Assembly: GCF_001550135.1 (NCBI RefSeq)
Contig: NZ_LRUE01000020.1
Coordinates: 284 to 64,283, forward strand
Length of the DNA stretch: 64,000 nucleotides
DNA from: Pseudoalteromonas shioyasakiensis
GTDB lineage: Bacteria; Pseudomonadota; Gammaproteobacteria; Enterobacterales; Alteromonadaceae
Reading direction: 5' to 3'
Positions within the stretch are counted from its first letter, which is position 1. Every line of letters begins with the position of its first letter. Under the pieces are notes generated by a model. It searched no databases, was not told the DNA's origin, and was given only the letters and a program-made list of their open reading frames with translations. This document shows, piece by piece, positions 49,347 through 57,129 of the stretch. The translations under genes were made by a program, and so were the position numbers.

Positions 49347-50183
49347 ATGCGTGCCGACATTCTGGCGGAAATGAAAGTCCAACCAACTATTGATGTAAAA
49401 GCGGAAATCACCCGTCGTGTTAACTTTCTTAAAAGCCGACTTATTGCTGCGCACTCTCGCTCACTTGTATTAGGGATCAGTGGCGGTGTTGACTCATCAA
49501 CCTGTGGCCGTTTATGCCAATTAGCGGTTGATGAATTAAATCAAGAACATAACACCAACGAATATCAATTTATTGCTGTGCGCTTACCTTACGGCGTACA
49601 AGCAGATGAAGACGAAGCACAACTAGCCGTAGATTTTATTCAACCTAGTAAACGTATGACGGTTAACATTAAAGCGGCTGTCGATGGCATGCATGAACAA
49701 GCAATGGCGGCAGTTGTTGGTGGTGGTGCTGAATTACCAGAGCAAGCTAAAATCGACTTTATCAAAGGCAATGTAAAAGCGCGCCAACGCATGGTTGCGC
49801 AGTATGAAATTGCCGGTTTCAGCCAAGGCTTAGTTGTTGGTACCGATCACAGTGCTGAAAACATCACTGGCTTTTACACAAAATTTGGTGACGGAGCATG
49901 TGACCTAGCCCCTTTATTTGGCTTATCAAAGCGTCAAGTTCGTGCGCTTGCTGAGCACTTGGGAGCACCAGCTGTCCTTGTACATAAAGCCCCAACGGCC
50001 GACTTAGAGTGTGATCGCCCAGGTCTAACTGATGAAGAAGCGCTTGGCCTCACTTACGATCAAATTGATGATTTCTTAGAAGGTAAAGAAGTCAGCAATG
50101 AAGTCGAAGAAAAGCTAACAGCAATTTACTTACGTACTCAACATAAGCGCCAAGCGATCCCAACGGTATACGACGAGCTTTAA
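49347..50183 (+). CDS. nadE: Ammonia-dependent NAD+ synthetase
   Basis: Converts nicotinic acid adenine dinucleotide to NAD+ with ATP and ammonia, last step of both de novo and salvage NAD synthesis. The P-loop SGGVDSS near residue 46-52, [11 protein letters not shown] near 148 and [19 protein letters not shown] near 166 are typical; there is no glutaminase domain, so it is the NH3-dependent 278-residue type. I start it at the ATG 49347 with AGGAG eight bases upstream; an in-frame ATG 15 codons earlier is unsupported and not conserved. Terminator at 50201. Confidence 0.95.
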   Translation: MRADILAEMKVQPTIDVKAEITRRVNFLKSRLIAAHSRSLVLGISGGVDSSTCGRLCQLAVDELNQEHNTNEYQFIAVRLPYGVQADEDEAQLAVDFIQPSKRMTVNIKAAVDGMHEQAMAAVVGGGAELPEQAKIDFIKGNVKARQRMVAQYEIAGFSQGLVVGTDHSAENITGFYTKFGDGACDLAPLFGLSKRQVRALAEHLGAPAVLVHKAPTADLECDRPGLTDEEALGLTYDQIDDFLEGKEVSNEVEEKLTAIYLRTQHKRQAIPTVYDEL

Positions 50184-50200
50184 AAACGGTTAAAACACTA

Positions 50201-50226
50201 AAAGGGCAATAATAATTGCCCTTTTT
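50201..50226 (+). terminator. Rho-independent terminator of nadE
   Basis: Arms AAAGGGCAAT / ATTGCCCTTT around AATA, followed by TT, 18 bases after the nadE stop. The rest of the 248-base gap to 50431 shows nothing clear beyond a likely AT-rich promoter for folM. Confidence 0.85.
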
Positions 50227-50431
50227 CCTTCCTCGTACAGACCCTTAGCAATATTCAAAACCTTCAATCACTCATTATCGGCCGCGCTAAATGATCTAGA
50301 GCGCTATGCTTGACGTAAAAGTTAGCAACATGATTGCAGTAAAGATGAAATAGTTCTGTAATTTGGTTTATAGTTGTTACAGTTAAATACATTACATTTC
50401 AAATCAAAAATCTAAGGTTTTATATTAGTTT

Positions 50432-51151
50432 ATGTCATCGCCCATTTTAATTACTGGCGCAGGCCAACGTATTGGACTCGCTCTGGCCGAGCACTTTTTA
50501 GCGCAAGGGCAAGAAATCATCGTCACTTACCGTACCCGCCATGAAGCAATTGATGTGCTTGCAGGTAAAGGCGCTATTTGCATCCATGCTGATTTTAATA
50601 GTGACCAAGCTATCGGGCATTTTATCGAAGAATTAAAAACCCATACCAACCAGCTCAAGGCAATTATCCATAATGCGTCTAGCTGGGATTGCGAAGCAAA
50701 TAACCACGATTACGCAGACCTATTCGATAACATGATGCGTATCCACGCCAAAGCGCCCTATTTAATTAATTTAGCAGCTTCTGATTTGCTACTGCATTAT
50801 CAGCAAAACAGTGGCCAAGCCGCAGATATTATTCACTTAACCGATTATGTGGTTGAAAAAGGCAGCCCTAAGCACCTTGCTTATGCAGCAAGCAAAGCAG
50901 CGCTTGATAATTTAACCAAGTCGTTTGCCGCTAAATTTGCACCAGACATTAAAGTGAATGCTATCGCCCCTTCGTTAATTATTTTTAATGAACACGATAG
51001 CGACGAATACAAAGCCAAAACATTAAAGAAATCGCTAATGGGCATTGAGCCCGGCTGCGCCGAGATTATTAACAGCGTAGAACTATTACTAAGCAGTCAC
51101 TACATCACAGGTCGTTCTATGCCTGTTGATGGTGGCAGACATTTAAAATAA
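50432..51151 (+). CDS. folM: Dihydromonapterin reductase FolM
   Basis: Short-chain dehydrogenase of 239 residues that reduces dihydromonapterin (and dihydrofolate) with NADPH. The nucleotide loop TGAGQRIG is at residues 8-15, NAS near 84, and the active-site YxxxK is YAASK near 156-160. FolM has this TGAGQRIG form instead of TGxxxGIG, and the neighbours folE and folX confirm it. It is the first gene of folM-folE-folX, with 18 bases to folE. Confidence 0.9.
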   Translation: MSSPILITGAGQRIGLALAEHFLAQGQEIIVTYRTRHEAIDVLAGKGAICIHADFNSDQAIGHFIEELKTHTNQLKAIIHNASSWDCEANNHDYADLFDNMMRIHAKAPYLINLAASDLLLHYQQNSGQAADIIHLTDYVVEKGSPKHLAYAASKAALDNLTKSFAAKFAPDIKVNAIAPSLIIFNEHDSDEYKAKTLKKSLMGIEPGCAEIINSVELLLSSHYITGRSMPVDGGRHLK

Positions 51152-51169
51152 CGAATTACAGAGAAAGCT

Positions 51170-51724
51170 ATGCACGATGATTTAAAAAATAGTTACCAAC
51201 AAATAATTACCGCAGTAGGTGAAGATCCTGCTCGTGAAGGATTACTCGACACACCAAAACGCGCAGCAAAAGCGATGGAGTATCTGACTAAAGGCTATCG
51301 TCAAACATTAGATGAAATCACCAACAATGCGGTATTCACTTCAGATGCCGATGACATGGTATTGATCCAAGACATTGAGCTTTACTCTATGTGTGAGCAC
51401 CACTTGCTGCCATTTGTTGGCCGCTGCCATATTGCTTATATTCCTGATGGCAAAGTGCTTGGTTTATCTAAGTTTGCGCGAATTGTTGACATGTTCGCAC
51501 GTCGTTTTCAAATTCAAGAGCAATTAACCCATCAAATTGCTAAAGCGGTTGAAGAAGTGACAGGCGCGAAAGGTGTTGGCGTAATCGTCGAGGCAAAACA
51601 TATGTGTATGATGATGCGCGGCGTTGAAAAGCAAAACTCAAGTATGCGTACATCAGTTATGTTAGGTAACTTCAGAGCCGATCCAAAAACCCGTAACGAG
51701 TTCTTACAACTAGTTAGAGGGTAA
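51170..51724 (+). CDS. folE: GTP cyclohydrolase I
   Basis: Zinc enzyme that turns GTP into 7,8-dihydroneopterin triphosphate. Conserved [15 protein letters not shown] near residue 22-36, zinc and substrate ligands in [12 protein letters not shown] near 76-87, and the [16 protein letters not shown] region near 145-160. At 184 residues it has the short bacterial length. Here it supplies the substrate for FolX and, with the folate genes elsewhere, for folates. Its stop overlaps the folX ATG (TAATG). Confidence 0.95.
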   Translation: MHDDLKNSYQQIITAVGEDPAREGLLDTPKRAAKAMEYLTKGYRQTLDEITNNAVFTSDADDMVLIQDIELYSMCEHHLLPFVGRCHIAYIPDGKVLGLSKFARIVDMFARRFQIQEQLTHQIAKAVEEVTGAKGVGVIVEAKHMCMMMRGVEKQNSSMRTSVMLGNFRADPKTRNEFLQLVRG

Positions 51725-52086
51725 TGATGGCCAACGCAATTATTAATGTCACTAACCTCAGGCTACGAACCTTTATAGGTTTTAACCCTGAGGAACGTGA
51801 GAAAAAACAAGATGTAGTGATTAATTTAGAAATTCATTACCCTGCTGATCAAGCTTGTGAAACTGACGCAGTCGATAAAGCACTAAACTACAAGACCATT
51901 ACTAAAGAAGTGATCAGCCTTGTCGAAGAAGGCCACTTTTTACTGTTAGAAAAATTGGTTGCTGAAATTTTAGCAATTTGCCACCAGCATCAAAGCGTTC
52001 ACTATGCCAAAGTGCGCGTCGATAAACCTCATGCGCTGCGCTTTGCTGATTCAGTATCACTGACCCTAGATTGGCAAAAAAGTTAA
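51724..52086 (+). CDS. folX: Dihydroneopterin triphosphate 2'-epimerase FolX
   Basis: A 120-residue member of the FolB/FolX tunnelling fold that epimerises dihydroneopterin triphosphate to dihydromonapterin triphosphate. It begins AIINVTNLRLRTFIGFNPEEREKKQD, whose IGFNPEE is the FolX form (FolB aldolases usually have IGxxxxE). The Lys and Glu at the active-site positions are seen (ALNYKTITKEV). It overlaps folE and completes folM-folE-folX. Two adjacent ATGs are possible. The repeat element at 52091 begins five bases after its stop. Confidence 0.88.
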   Translation: MMANAIINVTNLRLRTFIGFNPEEREKKQDVVINLEIHYPADQACETDAVDKALNYKTITKEVISLVEEGHFLLLEKLVAEILAICHQHQSVHYAKVRVDKPHALRFADSVSLTLDWQKS

Positions 52087-52090
52087 AATA

Positions 52091-52356
52091 AGGGCGTGTT
52101 CACCTTTGTGGATTAAAATTTGTTCACTCTAGGGGCGATTTAATCGCGGCGCGAGATTTGTAACCTAGTGGGCTAAGTAAAAATCGAGCAACAAAGAGTT
52201 AATCGCCCCTAGGAAGAACCCGAAGGGCAGCGCGTGTTTGGCATTGATGCTGCGTTATCACCTATTTATGTGGAACAACCACACTACATAGGCTCTGCCT
52301 TGCCTAAATACCAAACACACTGCTGCAAAATTAATCATAAAAGGTAAACACGCCCT
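52091..52356. repeat. MITE-like element with nested inverted repeats
   Basis: A 266-base element flanked by imperfect terminal inverted repeats: AGGGCGTGTTCACCTTT (52091-52107) and its complement AAAGGTAAACACGCCCT (52340-52356), 16 of 17 bases matching. Inside are further perfect repeats: CTAGGGGCGATT (52129-52140) with AATCGCCCCTAG (52201-52212), GTGTTTGG (52234-52241) with CCAAACAC (52311-52318), and a CCTAT..TGTGG hairpin (52261-52292). No transposase frame is present. TA dinucleotides lie at both ends but are offset by one base, so a target duplication is unclear. The right end forms the last codons and stop of the yqaA-like gene. Confidence 0.75.
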
Positions 52357-52784
52357 AGTCCCACCGCAAAGGCAAGCACAGCTAAATAACGTGCGCCTTT
52401 GCCTAGGGTCACGAGTAACAAAAAGATTGAAAACTTAACCCTAAAAATTCCGCCAACAACCGTTAAAGGGTCGCCGACAATAGGCAGCCAAGCAAATAGC
52501 AAACTGTAAATACCGTATTTATTAAATTGCTGTTCGGCTTTGTCTATCGACTTTTGTGAAACGGGAAACCATTTACGCTCTTTAAATCGCATGACTTGCG
52601 TGCCCAGCCAATAATTCACACAACTCCCAAGCACATTGCCTACAGTTGCACTTAACCATAACAACCAAAGTAGATAGTCACCACTGGCTATCATAGCTGT
52701 CATTACTAATTCTGAAGAGCTAGGTAATAAGGTTGCGGAAATAAACGCGCTGAAAAATAACGATAAGTAGGCCATAAACATCAC
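52335..52784 (-). CDS. YqaA family membrane protein (DedA-like/SNARE-associated)
   Basis: A 149-residue inner-membrane protein of the YqaA branch of the DedA/VTT family: FFSAFISATLLPSSSELV near the N-terminus and the GDPLTVVGGIFRV region near 105-118, with five hydrophobic segments. DedA-type proteins move or maintain lipid carriers and are linked to proton gradients. The start may be the ATG at 52784 or at 52772 (MAYLSLFF). The last codons (RVYLL) and the stop lie inside the terminal repeat of the element at 52091-52356, so the original C-terminus was replaced; the core family residues are intact. Confidence 0.82.
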   Translation of the reverse strand: MMFMAYLSLFFSAFISATLLPSSSELVMTAMIASGDYLLWLLWLSATVGNVLGSCVNYWLGTQVMRFKERKWFPVSQKSIDKAEQQFNKYGIYSLLFAWLPIVGDPLTVVGGIFRVKFSIFLLLVTLGKGARYLAVLAFAVGLGRVYLL

Positions 52785-52787
52785 ATA

Positions 52788-52815
52788 AAAAAGCTCAGCA
52801 AATGGCTGAGCTTTT
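52788..52815 (-). terminator. Terminator of the DUF4870 gene
   Basis: AAAAGCTCAGC / GCTGAGCTTTT arms with a short loop, A- and T-runs on both sides, in the 48-base gap between the DUF4870 gene and the yqaA-like gene. On the minus strand it ends the former; how the latter is then transcribed is unclear. Confidence 0.75.
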
Positions 52816-52832
52816 AGTATATGGCAATTAGT

Positions 52833-53204
52833 TTACTTTATAAATTCTATCGCCATAGGGTATTTAACTTCTTTACCATCGTTGGCTTTAATCGCCGATA
52901 CGACCACCATAATCAATGAGAATAGCGCTACTAATGGTAGCAGGATGACTCCAACGACAACAAACATCAGCATAAAGCACACAATGTAAGCAATCATCAT
53001 GGTTAATTGAAAGTTTAATGATTTGCGACCATGCTCAGCAACAAGTGGCATTTCTTCTTTTTTTACAAGCCAAACAATCAAAGGCCCAATCACCGAACCA
53101 AACGGGAAAAGCAAGCCTGCTAAGGCACTTAAGTGACAAAACATTGCCCATGTGCGCTGCTCTTTATCTGCCACAATTATTTCAACTTTTTGATTATCAT
53201 CCAT
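52833..53204 (-). CDS. DUF4870 family membrane protein
   Basis: A 123-residue protein with a short polar head and three to four hydrophobic segments; the opening TWAMFCHLSALAGLLFPFGSVIGPLIVWL is the DUF4870 (Tic20-like) signature with HLS near residue 23. The Tic20-like fold is the only hint; function unknown. Monocistronic with its own terminator. The 205-base gap to the divergent spondin gene holds both promoters; a GTTAAATTGGTTAAATTT direct repeat is seen near 53267. Confidence 0.82.
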   Translation of the reverse strand: MDDNQKVEIIVADKEQRTWAMFCHLSALAGLLFPFGSVIGPLIVWLVKKEEMPLVAEHGRKSLNFQLTMMIAYIVCFMLMFVVVGVILLPLVALFSLIMVVVSAIKANDGKEVKYPMAIEFIK

Positions 53205-53409
53205 TTTAAATTCCTTGTTATGGGTCTGTTTGTTTCTCTACTATAAACCGTAATGACTTTTTACCCTAGTTAAATTGGTTAAATTTAAAACTCTCAACCA
53301 GCAAAAAAGGCTGTAATCAGCGTTGTGATAAAAATGTGATAACTTCGTGAGGGTTTCTGGATATTGCTATTCGATACTGGTTTTGAATCATCAAAAACAG
53401 GAATCTCAC

Positions 53410-54111
53410 ATGAAAGCTTTACCTTTAACTTTATTCGCTGCATGCGCAGTAACTAGCCTTGCAAGCCAAGCTGCTGAGCTTGATATAAAACTAACTAACC
53501 TCACGCAAGGTTTACACTTTACCCCTATTCTCATTACTGCCCATAACAGTGACAGCAAACTTTTCAGCGTTGCTATGCCTGCTTCTACAGCCCTACAGAC
53601 TATGGCTGAAGGTGGCAATCTCGAGCCATTGATGACTGAAGCCACAGCCGCAAACAGCGACATGGTTGCCAACCCAGCTGAAGGTTTATTAGCCCCAGCA
53701 AGCTCAACGATGGCGAGCTTATCCACCAAGGATGGCAATAACTACTTATCTCTAACAGCCATGCTACTGCCTACCAATGATGGCTTTGTAGGTTTAGATA
53801 GTTGGATGATCCCAACAGAGGCTGGTACCTACACAGTTTATCTCAATGCCTATGATGCTGGCACCGAAGCCAATGATGAGCTTGTTGTTGAGGGTTCAGG
53901 TATGCCGGGCACGCCAGGCATTCCTGCCGCACCGGGTGGTAATGCGGGTATGAATAGTAGCGGCGTCACCAGTAGCGAAACCAATATGATGGTGCATATT
54001 CATCCGGGTAATTTAGGTGACGACGATTTAGAAGCAGGTATGAGTGACCTCGATAACACCGTACACAGATGGTTAAACCCAGTTGCGATGCTAACAGTTA
54101 CGGTTAAATAG
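53410..54111 (+). CDS. Exported spondin-domain protein
   Basis: A 233-residue secreted or periplasmic protein. Signal peptide of 20-21 residues (ending SLASQAAE), then a Spondin_N-like domain: TNLTQGLHFTPILITAHN near 26, VAMPASTALQTMAEGGN near 55 and the conserved MLLPTNDGFVGLD near 120. A short collagen-like stretch of Gly-x-Pro triplets follows (about 176-195). The start at 53410 has AGGAA about nine bases upstream; an earlier in-frame start is not supported. Bacterial spondin proteins are surface or envelope proteins of unknown role. Nine bases before its paralogue, and upstream of a two-component pair. Confidence 0.8.
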   Translation: MKALPLTLFAACAVTSLASQAAELDIKLTNLTQGLHFTPILITAHNSDSKLFSVAMPASTALQTMAEGGNLEPLMTEATAANSDMVANPAEGLLAPASSTMASLSTKDGNNYLSLTAMLLPTNDGFVGLDSWMIPTEAGTYTVYLNAYDAGTEANDELVVEGSGMPGTPGIPAAPGGNAGMNSSGVTSSETNMMVHIHPGNLGDDDLEAGMSDLDNTVHRWLNPVAMLTVTVK

Positions 54112-54120
54112 GAGGTTATT

Positions 54121-54849
54121 ATGCGCTTTTCAAAAAGCTTAATTATCCTCGCATTGAGTGCCGGCCTTGCGGCCTGTGGGGATTCAGATAAATCATCAGA
54201 CAACATGGATGAAGCGCTGGAAGAAATGACAATGGAAATGGGTGAGATGGCAACAAATCATCAATTTATGGTGGAGGTAGTCAATCTCACCGCTGCTCAA
54301 CCTTTCTCCCCTGTTGCTGTGATTGCTCACACCGATGGCATGCTTTGGAAAATTGGCGAGCCAGCATCTGAAGCACTTGAAATTATGGCTGAAGGCGGCG
54401 ATAACAGCGAGCTACTCGCAGCAGAAATGACAATGCAAGCAGCTTCAGCAGAAAGCCCATTACCACCAGGTGAGCAAGTCACGTTGACCCTGACAACGGG
54501 AGAGCTTGATTCATTAAAAATTAGCTTAGCGACCATGTTGGTGAATACAAATGACGCGTTTACCGGTCTTAATGCTATAGACGTGTCTTCGTTAGCGGTT
54601 AATGAGTCACTGTCTCGTACTAGTTTTGCCTATGATGCAGGCACAGAGGCTAACTCTGAAGCACAAGGCACGATCCCTGGTCCTGCCGACTCAGGCGAAG
54701 GCTACAACGAAATGCGTGACGATATTAACCGTGTTGCAATGCACCCAGGTGTGGTTAGTCAAGATGATGGCCTGACAAACTCTGTGCTCACAAGCCAGCA
54801 TAAGTTTGATAACCCGGTTGCTCGGATCACGATAACGCGGACGCAATAA
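54121..54849 (+). CDS. Spondin-domain lipoprotein
   Basis: A 242-residue lipoprotein with lipobox LAAC (Cys19), an acidic Asp/Ser/Met-rich linker, and a second Spondin_N-like domain: VNLTAAQPFSPVAVIAHTDG near 58, IGEPASEALEIMAEGGD near 80 and MLVNTNDAFTGLN near 139. It is clearly a paralogue of the upstream protein, with the same FAYDAGTEAN / NAYDAGTEAN block and then a shorter Gly/Pro insert. It would be anchored in the outer membrane while its neighbour is free in the periplasm or secreted. AGGAGG lies eight bases before the ATG; 58 bases separate it from the response regulator gene. Confidence 0.8.
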   Translation: MRFSKSLIILALSAGLAACGDSDKSSDNMDEALEEMTMEMGEMATNHQFMVEVVNLTAAQPFSPVAVIAHTDGMLWKIGEPASEALEIMAEGGDNSELLAAEMTMQAASAESPLPPGEQVTLTLTTGELDSLKISLATMLVNTNDAFTGLNAIDVSSLAVNESLSRTSFAYDAGTEANSEAQGTIPGPADSGEGYNEMRDDINRVAMHPGVVSQDDGLTNSVLTSQHKFDNPVARITITRTQ

Positions 54850-54907
54850 TAATCGCACTCCTTACACCGAGGTCATAAGGATGTGCCTCTGTGATTTGGA
54901 GTGAGCC

Positions 54908-55633
54908 ATGCGCCAAGAAAAATTATTAATCGTCGAAGATGATAGAGCAATCCGCCAACTTATCAGCACACAATTGCACTGCCTAAACTTACATATTGAT
55001 GAAGCCTCGAGCGCTGAAGCTGCAATAAAGAAGCTTGCCAGCTCAAGTTACGGCTTAGTACTGCTTGATATTAACCTGCCACAAATGGATGGCTTGAGCT
55101 TATGCCGCAAAATTAAAGAGCACTACCCAAGTATTGCCGTTATTTTACTGACCGCACTCAGTAGCGATATGGACAGAGTGATTGGTTTGGAAATGGGCGC
55201 TGATGACTATATTTGCAAGCCTTTCTTCGCCAGAGAATTACAAGCACGAATAAAAACACAATTACGGCATAGGTCACAACTTATGGCAGCTCAATCACAT
55301 CATGAAGATAGCGCTCAAGCGGCAATTCAACTTGGAGAACTACACATTGAATTTGCCAGCCACCAAGCATTTTTAGCTGACCAAGCAATTAACTTAACCG
55401 CCACCGAATTCGATTTACTGGTCTATTTTGCTAAACACCCAAACCATGTTTTTAGCCGCCAACAATTACTAGACCAAGTATGGGGCTATCAACACAGCGG
55501 CTACGAGCATACGGTTAATTCCCATATAAACCGTTTACGCAGTAAGTTTGAGCAACATCACCCAGCCAACTTTATCGAAACAGTTTGGGGTGTAGGCTAT
55601 AAATTAAACCCCGGTCAATTGAGTGCAAACTAA
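54908..55633 (+). CDS. OmpR/PhoB-type response regulator
   Basis: A 241-residue transcription regulator. Receiver domain 1-120 with Asp11/Asp12 acidic pocket (VEDD), phospho-acceptor Asp54 (LLDINLP), Thr in LLTAL near 84 and Lys in CKPF near 105. The C-terminal winged helix (about 145-235) ends with the GVGYKL signature. GGAG lies seven bases before the ATG. It overlaps the kinase gene by one base (TAATG), so the pair is coupled; it probably controls the two spondin genes just upstream. Confidence 0.9.
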   Translation: MRQEKLLIVEDDRAIRQLISTQLHCLNLHIDEASSAEAAIKKLASSSYGLVLLDINLPQMDGLSLCRKIKEHYPSIAVILLTALSSDMDRVIGLEMGADDYICKPFFARELQARIKTQLRHRSQLMAAQSHHEDSAQAAIQLGELHIEFASHQAFLADQAINLTATEFDLLVYFAKHPNHVFSRQQLLDQVWGYQHSGYEHTVNSHINRLRSKFEQHHPANFIETVWGVGYKLNPGQLSAN

Positions 55634-57108
55634 TGAAATCAATGACGCTTTATCAAAAACTCGCTTGGTCATTAGTGCTTATTTTTAGCCTGTTGTGCGC
55701 ACTCGTCTTAAATTGGAGTAAGCAGCTAGAGCAAAGCTCGGTACACCATGCTCAGCAAAACTTGCACCTTCAATTAGCCGAACATTTAGTGCATGATAAC
55801 CCACTGATCCAGCAAGGTGTGTATGACTATAAGGCACTAGAAAACTTATTTCACACGCTGATGATACTTGGTCCGGCTTTTGAGTTTTATTTTGTAGACC
55901 CAGAAGGTCATTTACTGACTTATTCAGCCAAACCGGGGCAAGTCGTAAGGCAACAAATAAACTTAAGCCCAATACAGCAGCTACTCGACAACCCCACTGC
56001 CACACCGATTTATGGTGACGATCCACGTAGCAAGGATGGCGTAAAAATTTTTTCGACCGCACCAGTTTATAATCAGCAACAACTGCAAGGCTATTTGTAC
56101 GTGATAATTGGCGGGCAAGCTTACGATACAACCCTTAAAAACATAAAAGCCAATGATAACCTTTGGCTAGCCGCAATGTGGTTTGTAGCCGCCTTAGTTG
56201 CGCTCTTTATTGCGATGTTGCTGTTATTTCGGTTTTTCACCTTACCGCTCAAAAAACTCAATAAAGAGCTTAATAAAATAGAAGCGGCTAACTACAGCCT
56301 AACCAAAATGTCATTGGACTCTAGCTATACAGCTGATGATGAAATTGGCAATTTAAGCAAAGGCGTCAATGCCATGCTGGCGCGTATTGATGAGCAGTTT
56401 CAGTCATTACAGCACGCTGATAAGCAACGCCGAGAGTTACTCACTCATTTATCACACGATTTACGTACGCCGCTCTCTTCACTGCACGGCTTTCTAGAGG
56501 TGATCAATAAACCGGATAGCCACTTAAACGAGCCCGAGCAACGTCATTATCTCAACCTTGCAATGGATAACTGCCAGCAACTAAAACAGCTGATTGAACA
56601 AATTTTTGAGCTGGCTAATTTAGAGTGCGGCCAAGTGAAAATACAATCCGAGACCTTTAATTTGGGCGAGTTGATTTATGATTGTGTGGCAAAGCTTGCT
56701 CTAACAGCGCAATCAGCTGGGATTTCGCTCAAGGTTATTCCCGAAATTTGCGATTTTACCGTGACAGCAGATATTGCAAAATTAGAGCGGGTGCTTACAA
56801 ACTTAATCGAAAATGCCATTCGGCACACCCCAAATGGCGGTGAAATAGCCGTTAAAGTTAGCCAGCAAAGTGATCAGTTATACGTGGCAGTGTCTGATAC
56901 CGGGGTTGGTATTCATGAGGATGAACTCAATGCGATTTTCGAACCTCACTATCAGGCGCGTAATAGTATAAAACGAGGCTCAACAGGCTTGGGACTTGCT
57001 ATTTGCAAGCAACTGCTCAACCTAATGGATAGTGAAATAAACGTAAAAAGTACCTTAGGAAAAGGCAGTGAATTTCGTTTTAATTTAGCGATGCAGGCAT
57101 CCGCTTAA
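55633..57108 (+). CDS. Sensor histidine kinase partner of the OmpR-type regulator
   Basis: A 491-residue membrane kinase. Two membrane helices (about 8-25 and 180-205) frame a periplasmic domain of about 150 residues, then HAMP (about 205-260), HisKA with His275 (LSHDLRTP) and HATPase with N box (NLIENAIRHTP), G1 (DTGVGI) and G2 (GSTGLGLAI). The periplasmic domain has no family I recognise (FEFYFVDPEGHLL suggests a PAS-like/dCache-type fold). Phosphorylates the preceding regulator. A hairpin overlaps its stop codon. Confidence 0.88.
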   Translation: MKSMTLYQKLAWSLVLIFSLLCALVLNWSKQLEQSSVHHAQQNLHLQLAEHLVHDNPLIQQGVYDYKALENLFHTLMILGPAFEFYFVDPEGHLLTYSAKPGQVVRQQINLSPIQQLLDNPTATPIYGDDPRSKDGVKIFSTAPVYNQQQLQGYLYVIIGGQAYDTTLKNIKANDNLWLAAMWFVAALVALFIAMLLLFRFFTLPLKKLNKELNKIEAANYSLTKMSLDSSYTADDEIGNLSKGVNAMLARIDEQFQSLQHADKQRRELLTHLSHDLRTPLSSLHGFLEVINKPDSHLNEPEQRHYLNLAMDNCQQLKQLIEQIFELANLECGQVKIQSETFNLGELIYDCVAKLALTAQSAGISLKVIPEICDFTVTADIAKLERVLTNLIENAIRHTPNGGEIAVKVSQQSDQLYVAVSDTGVGIHEDELNAIFEPHYQARNSIKRGSTGLGLAICKQLLNLMDSEINVKSTLGKGSEFRFNLAMQASA

Positions 57109-57121
57109 TCACGGATGCCTG
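57094..57121. terminator. Hairpin at the kinase/oligopeptidase convergence
   Basis: CAGGCATCCG (57094-57103) and CGGATGCCTG (57112-57121) form a perfect 10-bp stem across the kinase stop codon. The T-run afterwards is weak (TGTTGTTATT), so a terminator is likely but not certain. Confidence 0.5.
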
Positions 57122-57129
57122 TGTTGTTA

